Positions 55,097 through 64,000 of a stretch of 64,000 nucleotides of DNA are shown in pieces. The notes beneath the pieces were generated by a model. That model had not been told where the DNA came from. It saw nothing but the letters and a program-made list of their open reading frames with translations, and did not search any database. Source of the DNA: Leisingera caerulea DSM 24564 (GTDB taxonomy: Bacteria > Pseudomonadota > Alphaproteobacteria > Rhodobacterales > Rhodobacteraceae). How positions within the stretch are numbered: position 1 is the first letter of the stretch; each line of letters begins with the position of its first letter. Position numbers and translations under genes: made by a program. The stretch covers positions 6,307 through 70,306 of the forward strand of contig NZ_AXBI01000011.1 of the NCBI RefSeq assembly GCF_000473325.1, read 5' to 3'.

Positions 55097-57721
55097 TCAC
55101 GCCTGTGCGACGGCCCGCCCCTGCTGGCGGCGGCTGGCGAAATAGCGCAGCGTCTTCAGGATCTCGGGCACCAGCAGGATGGGCAGCACCAGCAGGCCGA
55201 TCAGCATCCACTGGTCGCCTTGCAGCGGCACCGTGTGCAGCAGCGCCTGCAGCGGCGGCCAGTATACCGCCGCCACCTGCGCCCCGATGGTCACCGTTAG
55301 GGCGGCCAGCAGGAACGGGTTGGTGAAAAAGCCGATCCGCCAGCACGGCAGATGCAGCGAGCGGAAGGCAAATACGCTGGCTTTTTCAAAAATGACCATG
55401 GCGGTAAAGGCGGCGGTGCGGGCCAGATCCTCGTTGCCATCCAACAGATGCAGAAACAGCCACAGGCTGGCGAGCCCGGTATAAAGCCCCAGCGCCAGAA
55501 TGGTCAGCAGGCCGGCTTTCCCCACAATCGGCGTGTCTTTCCTGCGCGGGGGATGCTCCATCTGGTCCGGCTCGCCCTTCTCCAGCCCCAGCGCCACCGC
55601 CGTCACCCCGTCGGTGACCAGGTTCATCCACAGAATCTGGGTCGCCAGGAAGATCAGCGGCCCGCCGATCAGGATGTTGATCAGCAGCGCAATGACTTCA
55701 CCGGCGTTCGAGGACAGCAGGTAGCGCACGAACTTGCGCACATTGCCGAACTGCCGCCGCCCCTCGCCGATGGCCCGCACGATGGTGGCGAAATTGTCGT
55801 CCAGCAGCACCAGGTCAGAGGCATCCTTGGCCACATCGGTCCCCCGCACCCCCATTGAAACACCAATGTCGGCCTTCTTGAGCGCTGGCGCGTCATTCAC
55901 GCCGTCGCCGGTCATCGCCACAATCTGATGCTGTGCCTGCAGCGCCGAGACGATCCGCATCTTGTGGGCGGGCCGGGTGCGGGCAAACAGCACCTCCCCC
56001 TGCAAAAGCTGGCTCAATCCGGCGTCTTCCAGCGCTTCCAGCTCATCGCCGGTGACCGTCCTTGCAGGCGGCAGGCCCAGCTGGCCGGCAATCGCCTGCG
56101 CGGTCAGCGGGCTGTCGCCGGTGATCATGATCACCCGGATCCCGGCGGAGCGGGCCGCGTCGATCGCAGGCCGCACCTCGGGCCGCGGCGGGTCGATCAG
56201 CCCGGCCAGCCCCAGGAAGGCCAGATCCTCTTCGGCAATAACCTCCCCCCGGGCCGCGCCTGCGGCCAGGCCAATCACCCGCAGCCCCTCCCCTGCCATC
56301 GCCTCATAGGCGGCAGTGATGGCATCGGCCTCCCCGGCGCCCAGGCTGCGCGGGCCGTCCTGCGTCATCACCTGGCTGCAAATCCGCAGCACCTGCTCCG
56401 GCGCGCCCTTGGTCAGGACCTTGGCCCCGCCACCGCGGCTGCGCACCAGCACGCTCATCCGCTTGCGTTCGCTGCTGAAGGGGATTTCCGCCAGCACGCT
56501 GTCCGGCGGCGGCAGATCCGCCCAGCCCTTGTAGCCCAGGGTGACCAGCGCGCCCTCGGTGGGGGCACCGGTCATCTCCCAGTGATCGCCTTCGCGGTGC
56601 AGGCTGGCGTGGGTGCAGGTCAGCCCGGCCTCCAGAATGGCGGCCAGCACAGCGTCCTCCTTGGCACCGGTGACCGCGCCGTCATAGGCGATATGGCCGG
56701 CCGGGTCATAGCCGGTGCCCGTGACCTGATAGACACGGTCCAAGGTCCAGACCTGCGTCACCGTCATCTTGTTTTCCGTCAGCGTGCCGGTCTTGTCGGT
56801 GCAGATCACCGACGCCGCCCCCAGCGTTTCCACCGCCTGCAGGCGGCGGGCCAGCGCCTGCTGGCGCACCATCGCCGCCGCCCCCAGCGCCAGGGTGATG
56901 GTGACCACCGCGGGCAGCCCCTCGGGCACCATCGCCACCGACAGCGACAGGCCGGTCATGAACATCTCGGCCACGTCGCGCCCCATATACAGCCCAAGCG
57001 CCAGAATGGCGCTGGCAATCGCCAAGGCGGCAAATCCCAGCTGCCGGGCCAGGCGGCCCAGCTGCACCTGCAGGTTGGTTTTCTTCAGGCCCACCGAACC
57101 CGTCAGCGAGGCGATCTTGCCGAACGAGGTCTGCGCGCCGGTGGCGGTCACCTCCGCCAGCGCCCGCCCGGCGGCCACCACGGTGCCGGCGTGAACCTCG
57201 GCAGCTTCCGCGCCGGGGGCCTTGTCGATGGGAACGGATTCGCCGGTCAGGGCGCTTTCATCCACCCGCAGCCCGGCGGCCTCCTGCACGATTGCATCGG
57301 CCGGGATCCGGGCGCCGGCCTCCAGAATGACAAGATCGCCGGGCACCAGTTCCCGCGCCGCAATCAGCCGCTCGCGCCCGTCGCGCAGCACCAAGGCCTG
57401 CGGCGACAGCATGCTGCGCAGGCTCTCCAGCGCGGTTTCCGCCCGCCATTCCTGCACGAACCCCAGCACCCCGTTCAGCGCAATCACCAGCCCGATCGCC
57501 AGCGTGTCGGCATATTCGCCCAGGGTAAAAGCGATGATCCCGGCCACGATCAGGATCACCACCAGGAAATTGCTGAACTGGCGCAGGAACACCCGCAGCG
57601 GCCCGGCCCGCTTGGCCCTCGGCAGCTCGTTCCAGCCGTATGTGCGGCGGGCGGCCTCTGCCTCCTGCTGTGTCAGCCCGGTCAGTGCCAGGCCGCTGCC
57701 TTGCTGTTCGGTGTCTGCCAT
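55097..57721 (-). CDS. Cation-translocating P-type ATPase (P2, Ca2+/CtpF-like)
   Basis: An 874-residue P2-type pump. The phosphorylation site ICTDKTGTLTEN has Asp309; TGES at 159-162 is the phosphatase loop; PEGLP at 266-270 in membrane segment 4 is the P2A type, with SNAGEVIALLINILIGGPL and ILWMNLVTDGVTAVALG in segments 5-6. The C-terminal block has four more helices. This favours export of calcium, or a similar divalent cation, from the cytoplasm. DosR regulons carry the related CtpF. No FNR box is clear before it; the next gene downstream is a usp with its own box. Confidence 0.92.
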   Translation of the reverse strand: MADTEQQGSGLALTGLTQQEAEAARRTYGWNELPRAKRAGPLRVFLRQFSNFLVVILIVAGIIAFTLGEYADTLAIGLVIALNGVLGFVQEWRAETALESLRSMLSPQALVLRDGRERLIAARELVPGDLVILEAGARIPADAIVQEAAGLRVDESALTGESVPIDKAPGAEAAEVHAGTVVAAGRALAEVTATGAQTSFGKIASLTGSVGLKKTNLQVQLGRLARQLGFAALAIASAILALGLYMGRDVAEMFMTGLSLSVAMVPEGLPAVVTITLALGAAAMVRQQALARRLQAVETLGAASVICTDKTGTLTENKMTVTQVWTLDRVYQVTGTGYDPAGHIAYDGAVTGAKEDAVLAAILEAGLTCTHASLHREGDHWEMTGAPTEGALVTLGYKGWADLPPPDSVLAEIPFSSERKRMSVLVRSRGGGAKVLTKGAPEQVLRICSQVMTQDGPRSLGAGEADAITAAYEAMAGEGLRVIGLAAGAARGEVIAEEDLAFLGLAGLIDPPRPEVRPAIDAARSAGIRVIMITGDSPLTAQAIAGQLGLPPARTVTGDELEALEDAGLSQLLQGEVLFARTRPAHKMRIVSALQAQHQIVAMTGDGVNDAPALKKADIGVSMGVRGTDVAKDASDLVLLDDNFATIVRAIGEGRRQFGNVRKFVRYLLSSNAGEVIALLINILIGGPLIFLATQILWMNLVTDGVTAVALGLEKGEPDQMEHPPRRKDTPIVGKAGLLTILALGLYTGLASLWLFLHLLDGNEDLARTAAFTAMVIFEKASVFAFRSLHLPCWRIGFFTNPFLLAALTVTIGAQVAAVYWPPLQALLHTVPLQGDQWMLIGLLVLPILLVPEILKTLRYFASRRQQGRAVAQA

Positions 57722-57830
57722 GCGTTCCGCCCTCTGGCCCCCGTCAACGGCAGCCGATTTCAGGCACCCCTGTCAACCACCGGTTTCACGCTACAGAACC
57801 TGCCGCGTCTTTGGCCATGCGGCGTTTGAT

Positions 57831-57845
57831 GCCCGCCCCGCGGGC
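57831..57845 (-). terminator. Short hairpin just after hipA
   Basis: GCCCGC-CCC-GCGGGC (57831-57845) forms a 6-base perfect stem 7 bases after the hipA stop. No T-run, so only a possible terminator. Confidence 0.3.
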
Positions 57846-57851
57846 AGCCCG

Positions 57852-59162
57852 TCAAACCGCGCTCAGCAGCCGCGGCAGACGCTGGTCAAACCCGCGCTTC
57901 ACCGCCGCCGCCAGGGTTTCGGGGAAGCCCTCCGGCATCTCCGCCAGCGCCGCGGCAAAGGCCGCCTCCCCCTGCGCACCGATCTGGCGGAAGATCTGCC
58001 CGATCTGCGCGCGCGAAAAGCCCGCCGCCAGCCCGGTCTCCGCAAAATGCCGCCCGGCGATGTCCGAGACCCGGTAATGCCGGTTCTTGCCCGCCCGCAT
58101 CGCCAGCTTCATGTCCTTGGCCTGCAGCTGCCCGGCCTCCAGCGACGGCTGCACCGTCAGCACATCGTAAAGCGGCGTCAGGGTAAACCGCCCGCCCGGC
58201 ATCAGCGCAATGCTGAAGTTCTTGGCATGGCCGTCCGTCGCGCCGATCAGCCAGAACAGGACCGCTGCCTTGAAGAAATTTGCACGGTCGCGCAGCGGCT
58301 CGTCGCTGCCTTGCAGCAGGGCGCAGATATCGGCGATGCCGGGGCCGCCCTCGTTCTGGTACTTGCGCGCCGGCGGCACCGACAGCGCCTGGCAGCAGTC
58401 CTCCTGCGGCAGCCGCAGCAGCCGCCCGTCGCGCGTCCGCAGCCGGTCGAAGCGCTCGATTACCAGCGCCTTGGTGCCCGCAAACTCCGCAACCTCCGTC
58501 CGTGCAACCGGCAGGCCGAACCCCGCCATCAGCCGCAGGCAGAAATGCTCGTTCTCGATGCTGTCTGTCAGGTCCATGCCATTGGGCAAAGTGCCGATCG
58601 CCGGCTTCAGAATATGCGTGGTCGGCGTTGTGCCGGCCGGTTCGATCCATTGGCCGTCCTGATACAGCAGCGCGGTCTTCTCCTGCGCGCCCGCGACCGA
58701 AATCCGGAAATCCCGCTCCCGCCGGATGCCCAGCGGCGTCCGCCCCAGATCGCTCAGCAGCGCGGCAATCTCCCCGTCGGTCAGCGGCTCGCCCGTCAGG
58801 GTGCCGCTGTCCTGCGGCAGCTCGCCTTCGGGCAAAAACTGCAGCGCCCCCACGCAGTCGCGCCCGATCCGCGCCAGCAGGCTGTAGGCGTCCAGCCCGT
58901 CCGCGCCGACCCGTTCGGCCACCCGGCGGCGGATGCCGTCATCGTCGGGCAGCAGGTTGTCGAACACCGCAATCACCGGCGGTCCCGCATAGCGGTCCGG
59001 ACGCAGCGGCAAGGACCGCGACACCGGCAGCGCGTTCTCCCACGCCAGCCACTCCGGCGCATAGACAAAGCCAAACGCCCCGTCCGGCGCGCGGTAAAAC
59101 TGCCCCGTCCGGCGGCCGTTCATGTAAACATCCAGCGGCGTATAGGTGCGCTTGCGCCCCAT
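57852..59162 (-). CDS. hipA: HipA family serine/threonine kinase toxin
   Basis: A 436-residue HipA: N-terminal block VYMNGRRTGQFYRAPDG, then the kinase core with GRDCVGALQFLPEG, TTHILKPAIGTLPNGMDLTDSIENEHFCLRLMAGFGLPV, ALVIERFDR and LIGATDGHAKNFSIAL (catalytic Asp and metal residues). HipA phosphorylates glutamyl-tRNA synthetase in E. coli, causing growth arrest; HipB holds it back. Its start overlaps the hipB stop by 1 base. Confidence 0.92.
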   Translation of the reverse strand: MGRKRTYTPLDVYMNGRRTGQFYRAPDGAFGFVYAPEWLAWENALPVSRSLPLRPDRYAGPPVIAVFDNLLPDDDGIRRRVAERVGADGLDAYSLLARIGRDCVGALQFLPEGELPQDSGTLTGEPLTDGEIAALLSDLGRTPLGIRRERDFRISVAGAQEKTALLYQDGQWIEPAGTTPTTHILKPAIGTLPNGMDLTDSIENEHFCLRLMAGFGLPVARTEVAEFAGTKALVIERFDRLRTRDGRLLRLPQEDCCQALSVPPARKYQNEGGPGIADICALLQGSDEPLRDRANFFKAAVLFWLIGATDGHAKNFSIALMPGGRFTLTPLYDVLTVQPSLEAGQLQAKDMKLAMRAGKNRHYRVSDIAGRHFAETGLAAGFSRAQIGQIFRQIGAQGEAAFAAALAEMPEGFPETLAAAVKRGFDQRLPRLLSAV

Positions 59163-59413
59163 CAGAAGATATCCTCCAGATCGCCGGGCCGCATCTTGCT
59201 GCGCGGCGCGACGCGCAGTTCCAGGTCAAGCGCCGCCAGCAGGTCAAACACCGTCTCCAGCTTGGCACCGCTGCTGCTGGTCTCGATGTTGGACACCGTG
59301 CGCTGCCAGACGCCCGCGCGCGCCGCCAGCTCGCCCTGGGTCAGCCCCTGCGCCTTGCGCGCATTGCGCAGAACGGTGCCGATATCCTTGGGAGTGCGGG
59401 CAATCTGATCCAT
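59162..59413 (-). CDS. hipB: HipB-like antitoxin, XRE family repressor
   Basis: An 83-residue Xre protein: helix-turn-helix IGTVLRNARKAQGLTQGELAARAGVWQRTVSNIETSSSGAKLETVFDLLAALDLEL, basic C-terminus RVAPRSKMRPGDLEDIF that could bind HipA. SD AAAGGAG is upstream. The region upstream has four operator-like palindromes. Confidence 0.92.
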   Translation of the reverse strand: MDQIARTPKDIGTVLRNARKAQGLTQGELAARAGVWQRTVSNIETSSSGAKLETVFDLLAALDLELRVAPRSKMRPGDLEDIF

Positions 59414-59433
59414 GAGGAGGCTCCTTTCCCGGA

Positions 59434-59538
59434 GAATATGATCAATGGATCATATTCCGTCAATATGCGCTGGGGATCATAAACCATAAATATACTGCTA
59501 AGATCATAAATCGCACTTATTATCTATAGATCATAACG
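59434..59538 (-). promoter_or_regulatory. Four HipB-operator-like palindromes at 27-base period
   Basis: The first site has perfect arms GAATATGATC (59434-59443) and GATCATATTC (59448-59457) around AATG. Three degenerate sites follow with right halves beginning GATCATA at 59475, 59502 and 59529; all four right halves are exactly 27 bases apart, so each 24-base site is followed by a 3-base spacer. Left halves keep AATAT or TTATTATC-like parts. This is the expected layout of an autoregulatory hipBA operator. Confidence 0.75.
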
Positions 59539-59627
59539 GGCGGCAGCACGCGCCGCCAGCATCCGCCCCGCAGCGCGCGCCTGAACCAGCAGCGGAACCA
59601 AACAGCTGGCTGCTGCGTTGACCTGCC

Positions 59628-61289
59628 ATGATAAAAACGCTGCTGCGGTTCCTGGTTCCCCTGCTTCTGATCGCTGCGCCGCTGGCGGCGCAGGAAAAAA
59701 GCGGCTGCGACAGCAGCCGCTGGTATTGCGTCTCCGGCCTGAACACGGGCCTGCCGCAGCCCTCCACGCTGATCAACCGCGAAACCCCCCGCGCCACCAT
59801 CGAAAGCCTGATTGCCGCCGCCCGCGAAGACGCCTGGACCGAGGCCGCGCATCTGCTCGATCTGTCCGGCATTCCCGAAGTGCAGCAGCTCGCCGCAGGC
59901 ACCGGGCTGGCGCGGCAGCTGGAAACCGTGGTCAGCCGCAAGACGGTGATCGACTGGGATATCATCCTCGACCGGCCCGACGCGCTGGACGCGCGCGCCT
60001 CCTCCGACCGGGCCATGGCCGGGGAGCCGCGCAAGTCGCTGCTGCTGTGGACGCTGGAGCTGGACAACCGCCCCGTGGCAATCCGGCTGAACCGGATCAA
60101 GCCGGAAGACGGCGCCGCTGTCTGGGTGTTCTCCCGCCAGACTGTCGGCAACATCCCGGCCCTGTTCGCCCGCTTCGGGCCGGGCCGGTTTGAAAAGATG
60201 CTGCCGGACGCGCTCAAGGAAAATGCCGCCTTCGGCTTTAAATGGTGGGAGGTTCTTGGCCTGCCGCTGCTGCTTGCGCTTTCGGCTGGCGCCGGCTGGC
60301 TGGTGTGGAAGGGCATGGGCTGGGCCGCCCGCAAGGCCTCGCATCAGGTTGTCACCGACACACTGCTGTCGATCCGCGGCCCCGCCAGCATCGGCAGCGC
60401 GACGCTGGTGGCGCTGGCAATCGGCTCCTATGCCTTTGTGTTTTCCGGCCAGATCAGCACCGTTCTGCCGCCGCTGGCCTGGCTGGGGCTGGCCGGCTCA
60501 GGCTTGTGGCTCGCCATCAACAGTGTCGAGGCGGTTCTGGACCGGCTCACCTCCTTCGATGAAACCGACCTGACCCAGCGCCAGGAGGATCACAAGCGCA
60601 CGATGGCCACCCGGCTCGCCGCCGCCCGCCGCGCCTTTGTGGTGGCTGCGGTGCTGATCGGCGGCGGTATTTTCCTGAGCCAAAGCAACATCTTCCAGAA
60701 CCTCGGCTTTACCATTCTGGGCACCGCCGGTGCCCTGACCCTGATCCTGGGCTTCGCCGCCCGCCGGGTGCTGGGCAATATCATCGCCTCGCTGCAGATC
60801 GCGCTCAACCAGTCCGCCAAGATCGGCGACCGGATCGTCTATAACGACTACCTCTGCCACGTGGAGCGCATCAATTTCACCTACGTGCAGCTGCGCGACT
60901 GGGACGGCACCCGCCTCATCGTTCCGGTGGAGGAGTTCATCTCCACCCCGTTTGAGAACTGGACGATGAAAGAGCCGAAGATGCTGCGCATCATCAAGCT
61001 GAAATGCGCCCACAATGCCGATGTGGACGCGCTGCGCGAAGCGTTCGACGACATCGTCGGCAAGCTGGACAAGGAAGAGCTGGGCGATCCCGATGACGCC
61101 AAGGTGCGGGTAGCCGGGCAGGATGTGTTCGGCAAGGACGTCTGGTTCGCCCTGCCCTGCGCCGACCCGAACACCTCCTGGGATGTCGCCTGCAAGGCCC
61201 GCGAGATGATCATTGCGGCCGGCAACCGGATTGCCGAAGAGCGCAATATCGACATCTTCCCCGAGGTCCGCCCGGCCGAGGCCGCCTAA
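59628..61289 (+). CDS. MscS family mechanosensitive channel
   Basis: A 553-residue protein with signal sequence (MIKTLLRFLVPLLLIAAPLAAQE) and a soluble N-terminal domain up to about residue 200, then five membrane helices, the last (TILGTAGALTLILGFAARRVLGNIIASLQIALNQSAKIGDRIVYN) being the MscS pore and gate segment, and a C-terminal beta/cage domain (IVPVEEFISTPFENWTMKEP). It opens on membrane tension to release osmolytes. Convergent with the glycosylase; 4-base stop overlap (CTAA). Confidence 0.9.
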   Translation: MIKTLLRFLVPLLLIAAPLAAQEKSGCDSSRWYCVSGLNTGLPQPSTLINRETPRATIESLIAAAREDAWTEAAHLLDLSGIPEVQQLAAGTGLARQLETVVSRKTVIDWDIILDRPDALDARASSDRAMAGEPRKSLLLWTLELDNRPVAIRLNRIKPEDGAAVWVFSRQTVGNIPALFARFGPGRFEKMLPDALKENAAFGFKWWEVLGLPLLLALSAGAGWLVWKGMGWAARKASHQVVTDTLLSIRGPASIGSATLVALAIGSYAFVFSGQISTVLPPLAWLGLAGSGLWLAINSVEAVLDRLTSFDETDLTQRQEDHKRTMATRLAAARRAFVVAAVLIGGGIFLSQSNIFQNLGFTILGTAGALTLILGFAARRVLGNIIASLQIALNQSAKIGDRIVYNDYLCHVERINFTYVQLRDWDGTRLIVPVEEFISTPFENWTMKEPKMLRIIKLKCAHNADVDALREAFDDIVGKLDKEELGDPDDAKVRVAGQDVFGKDVWFALPCADPNTSWDVACKAREMIIAAGNRIAEERNIDIFPEVRPAEAA

Positions 61290-62764
61290 GCCGCCCCCTG
61301 CCCCGCCTCCCCTGCCTGAGCTGCCGGAAGCGCCAGCCCGGCACGATCCCGTGCCGCCGCCAGGTCGCTGCGCAGCAGTTCGCGCAGCCGGGCCTGGGCG
61401 GCAGGGTCCGGCGTGCGCAGGATATGCGCCGGATGCAGCGTCAGCAGCACCGGCACCCCCTGGCGGCTGGTTTCCACCGTGCCGCGCCGCGCCATCAGCT
61501 GCTCGCCGCGGCCGGTCAGCGCCAGCGCCGCCGTGGCGCCCATCGCCACGATCAGCCGCGGCTTCACCAGCTTAACTTCGGCATCGAGCCACCACCGGCA
61601 CCGCTGCACCTCGCCTGCGTCCGGGCGCTGATGCAGGCGGCGGCGGCCCTGGGGGCGGAACTTGAAATGCTTCACCGCATTGGTCAGATACACCGCCTCC
61701 CGCGCCACACCGGCTTCGGCGGCAACCGCGTCCAGCAGTTGCCCGGCGGGACCGACAAAGGGCCGCCCGGTCAGATCCTCGCGGTCGCCCGGCTGCTCCC
61801 CCACCAGCATCAGCGCCGCATCCTGCGGGCCCTCGCCCGGCACCGCCTGGGTCGCTGCGCCATGCAGCGGGCAGCGGGTGCAGCCCGCCAGCGCCGCCGC
61901 CAGACCGTCCTGCGGCCCGGCCCAATGCTCCGCCGCCGCCTGCTCTGCTGCGGCCTGCACCCGTGCGGTGCGGGCGGACGGCAAAGTCGGCGCCGCCTCC
62001 GCCATTGCCCGCGCCCGGGCCGGCGCGGTGGCGATCAATTCCGGTATCGCCGCCGTCTCAGGCATGTTGCGCCAGTACTTCTTCGGCATTTCCGACTGCA
62101 TCGCCTTCACCTTCAGCCGCGCCGGGTTGAAGATGTTGCGGAAATACGTCAGCCACAGCCCCTCGCTCGCATCCTCCGGCAGGCCGGGCTTGGGCGCGCC
62201 CGGCTCAAACCGCAGCACGCCGCCCTCGAACACCGCACAGACATCCGGCGTCAGGATGCGCCAGTCCATATCCCCGAACCGGCGGGCAAAGAACGGCGCC
62301 GTCGGCTCAACCGTGCGGTGCTCCGGCTCGAACCAGGCGGCAAAGCTGCGCCGCGCCGCCTCCGGGCTGCCGGTCTCGCGGAACCGGACAAAGGCCTTCA
62401 TCTTATGCTGGCAGCGGTGCACTGCCTTTTCCATCCGCCGCAGATGCGCCAGCTGCGCATCGCCCCGGTCGCTCATCAGCTGCGGCGCGTCCCTCAGCCG
62501 CCACAGAAACGCATAAAGCCGGTCAAACCGCGCCGGATCCGAATGCCAGGCGACACTTTCGGCCAGGCTCACGAAACTCCGCGGCACCGCCACCGGGCGC
62601 GCCGGCGCGGGCGGCGCTGCAGCCGTGTCAAACAGCCCGGCCTCCGCTTGCGCGCCGCAATGCCAGCGCAAATCCTCCGGCGGCACCCCGGCACTCAGGT
62701 AACCGCGCGCGGCGTCCCGCCAGGCGGCCGCGGTGCCGATGGAGGGCAGGCTCACCACCTGCAT
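61286..62764 (-). CDS. UdgX-type uracil-DNA glycosylase fused to a DUF4130/TIGR03915 domain
   Basis: A 492-residue protein. Residues 1-240 are DUF4130-like (WHSDPARFDRLYAFLWRLRD, KAMQSEMPKKYWRNMPE), a domain known beside the radical SAM partner. Residues 290-480 are a family 4-like glycosylase: GEQPGD at 322-327, FVGPAGQLLD, and the UdgX loop RRRLHQRP at 374-381, whose His378 corresponds to the His that forms a covalent bond with DNA in UdgX. Fe-S Cys at 295, 298 and 389 with a fourth further on. It likely traps or excises uracil in DNA. The radical SAM gene overlaps its start by 1 base. Confidence 0.87.
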   Translation of the reverse strand: MQVVSLPSIGTAAAWRDAARGYLSAGVPPEDLRWHCGAQAEAGLFDTAAAPPAPARPVAVPRSFVSLAESVAWHSDPARFDRLYAFLWRLRDAPQLMSDRGDAQLAHLRRMEKAVHRCQHKMKAFVRFRETGSPEAARRSFAAWFEPEHRTVEPTAPFFARRFGDMDWRILTPDVCAVFEGGVLRFEPGAPKPGLPEDASEGLWLTYFRNIFNPARLKVKAMQSEMPKKYWRNMPETAAIPELIATAPARARAMAEAAPTLPSARTARVQAAAEQAAAEHWAGPQDGLAAALAGCTRCPLHGAATQAVPGEGPQDAALMLVGEQPGDREDLTGRPFVGPAGQLLDAVAAEAGVAREAVYLTNAVKHFKFRPQGRRRLHQRPDAGEVQRCRWWLDAEVKLVKPRLIVAMGATAALALTGRGEQLMARRGTVETSRQGVPVLLTLHPAHILRTPDPAAQARLRELLRSDLAAARDRAGLALPAAQAGEAGQGAA

Positions 62765-63999
62765 CAGAACAGGCTCAGCTGCTGGGGCGGCGGCGCAAAG
62801 CGCGCCCGCAGATCCGCCGTGTCCGCCAGCGCCCCCGGCGTCCAGCCAACCGCGGTGATGAAGGGGCGCGCCTTCTTCAGCAGCGCCCCCATCCGCTGCA
62901 GGTCTTCATAGCGCAGGGCGCGGTGCCGCCGGGTGCTGAGGATCCGGTTCACGGTCCGCACCCCGAACCCCGGCACCCGCAGCAGCTCCTCGCGGCTGGC
63001 CCGGTTCACATCCAGCGGAAACAGCCCGCGGTGCGCCAGCGCCCAGGCCAGCTTGGGGTCGATCTCCAGATCCAGATTGCCGTCCGGCGCCGCACTGGTG
63101 ATCTCCTCCACCCCGAACCCGTAGAACCGCAGCAGCCAGTCCGCCTGATACAGCCGGTGCTCCCGCACCAAGGGCGGGCTGACCAGCGGCAGCCGGGCCG
63201 AGGCATCGGGGATCGGCGAAAACGCCGAGTAATAGACCCTGCGCAGACCGTAACTGCCATAAAGCCGGGTGGACTGCCCCAGGATCACCGCATCGCTGGA
63301 GCCATCGGCCCCCACAATCACCTGCGTTGACTGCCCGGCAGGCGCAAACCGCGGCGGCCGCTTGCCGGTATGGCTGCGGTCCTTGGCGGCCTCGCCGCGC
63401 AGCCGCACATCGGCCATCGCCTTGCGGATCTGCTCCGGCTTCTTCTCCGGCGCGTGCTGGCGCACCGAGGCATCGGTCGGCAGCTCCACATTGATCGACA
63501 GCCGGTCCGCCAGCCGCCCGGCCTCGGCAATCAGCTCCGGCGCCGCGTCGGGGATCGTCTTCAGATGGATATAGCCGCGGAAATTCTCCTCCTCCCGCAG
63601 CTTGCGGGCGATCTGCACCATGTCCGACATTGTCGCATCGGGCGAGCGGATGATGCCCGAGGACAGAAACAGCCCCTCGATATAATTGCGCCGGTAGAAC
63701 TCCACCGTCAGCTTGACCACCTCATCCGGCGTGAACCGCGCCCGCGGCACGTTCGACGACACCCGGTTGATGCAATAGGCGCAGTCATAGATGCAGAAAT
63801 TGGTCATCAGGATCTTCAGCAGGCTGATGCAGCGCCCGTCCGGCGCATAGGCATGGCAGATCCCCGCGCCGGTGTTCGACCCCAGCCCCTTGCCATCGCG
63901 CGAGTCGCGCTTGCTGGACCCGGAGGAGGCGCAGGAGGCGTCGTATTTGGCCGCATCGCTCAGAATCGCGAGCTTGTCTTGAACACTCATCTTGGACAT
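62764..63999 (-). CDS. Putative DNA modification/repair radical SAM protein (may extend past the window)
   Basis: A 411-residue protein if the ATG at 63999 is used; the true start could be outside. The radical SAM cluster CIYDCAYC has Cys69, Cys73 and Cys76 (C-x3-C-x2-C). GICHAYAPDGRCISLLKILMTN precedes it. Near the C-terminus, VNRASREELLRVPGFGVRTVNRIL is a helix-hairpin-helix that contacts DNA. The UdgX/DUF4130 fusion follows, a conserved pair of unknown substrate. Confidence 0.85.
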   Translation of the reverse strand: MSKMSVQDKLAILSDAAKYDASCASSGSSKRDSRDGKGLGSNTGAGICHAYAPDGRCISLLKILMTNFCIYDCAYCINRVSSNVPRARFTPDEVVKLTVEFYRRNYIEGLFLSSGIIRSPDATMSDMVQIARKLREEENFRGYIHLKTIPDAAPELIAEAGRLADRLSINVELPTDASVRQHAPEKKPEQIRKAMADVRLRGEAAKDRSHTGKRPPRFAPAGQSTQVIVGADGSSDAVILGQSTRLYGSYGLRRVYYSAFSPIPDASARLPLVSPPLVREHRLYQADWLLRFYGFGVEEITSAAPDGNLDLEIDPKLAWALAHRGLFPLDVNRASREELLRVPGFGVRTVNRILSTRRHRALRYEDLQRMGALLKKARPFITAVGWTPGALADTADLRARFAPPPQQLSLF

Positions 64000-64000
64000 A

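Noticed and set aside
57721..57852. FNR box before the P-type ATPase
   Set aside because: GTCAA halves at 57742 and 57772 have no matching left half and no -10 at the right distance.

Overview
The window is high-GC, gene-dense DNA from an alphaproteobacterium, most likely a marine member of the Roseobacter group (Rhodobacteraceae, Leisingera/Phaeobacter/Ruegeria-like). The placement rests on the TRAP and DMSP-era style catabolic genes, the ubiTUV/nnrS block, the sulfite dehydrogenase pair, GC-rich codon use and the general protein flavour; it is an inference, since no rRNA or marker gene is present. I see no tRNA, rRNA, CRISPR array, insertion sequence or prophage.

Layout. 1-1.65 kb: end of a cbpA/dnaJ-type co-chaperone, its modulator cbpM and a small membrane protein. 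1.66-31.6 kb: a long stress and low-oxygen island holding a zinc alcohol dehydrogenase, a Lon-like protease, conserved small proteins, pfkB, ppsA, a gerW/DUF2953 pair, a c-type cytochrome, a Na/Pi symporter, an operon of acyl-CoA synthetase, fused E1, E2 and acyl carrier protein, a phasin, a Na/Ca exchanger, Usp proteins, hsp20, a CBS protein, a Crp/Fnr regulator, a class II glutamine amidotransferase, an ATP-grasp-like protein, DUF2267, a sulfite dehydrogenase pair and a beta-CASP RNase. 31.7-37.5 kb: an IclR-linked TRAP transporter divergent from a GMC oxidoreductase. 37.6-43.5 kb: nnrS, ubiV, ubiU, ubiT divergent from ubiD-ubiX, a set fitting oxygen-independent quinone synthesis. 43.5-47 kb: 3-hydroxybutyrate dehydrogenase, a thiolase, a PAS-LuxR regulator and an unknown protein. 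47.1-52 kb: HlyD/RbbA/YhhJ-type ABC exporter. 52-57.7 kb: the stress island resumes with two Usp proteins, a kinase fusion and a P-type ATPase. 57.8-59.5 kb: hipBA with an operator array. 59.6-64 kb: an MscS channel, then a UdgX-type uracil-DNA glycosylase and its radical SAM partner (cut by the window end).

How it fits together. At least ten transcription units carry an FNR-type box (TTGAT-N4-ATCAA or close variants), and in most of them a -10-like hexamer sits where a class II promoter needs it, with the box centred about 41 bases upstream of the inferred start. Gene content strongly parallels the mycobacterial DosR dormancy regulon (usp, hsp20, pfkB, CBS/Hrp1-like, P-type ATPase, kinase fusion like Rv2004c). 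I read the island as an oxygen-limitation survival programme run by an FNR-type regulator, with a local Crp/Fnr paralogue embedded in it. The least explained part is the acs-E1-E2-ACP operon.
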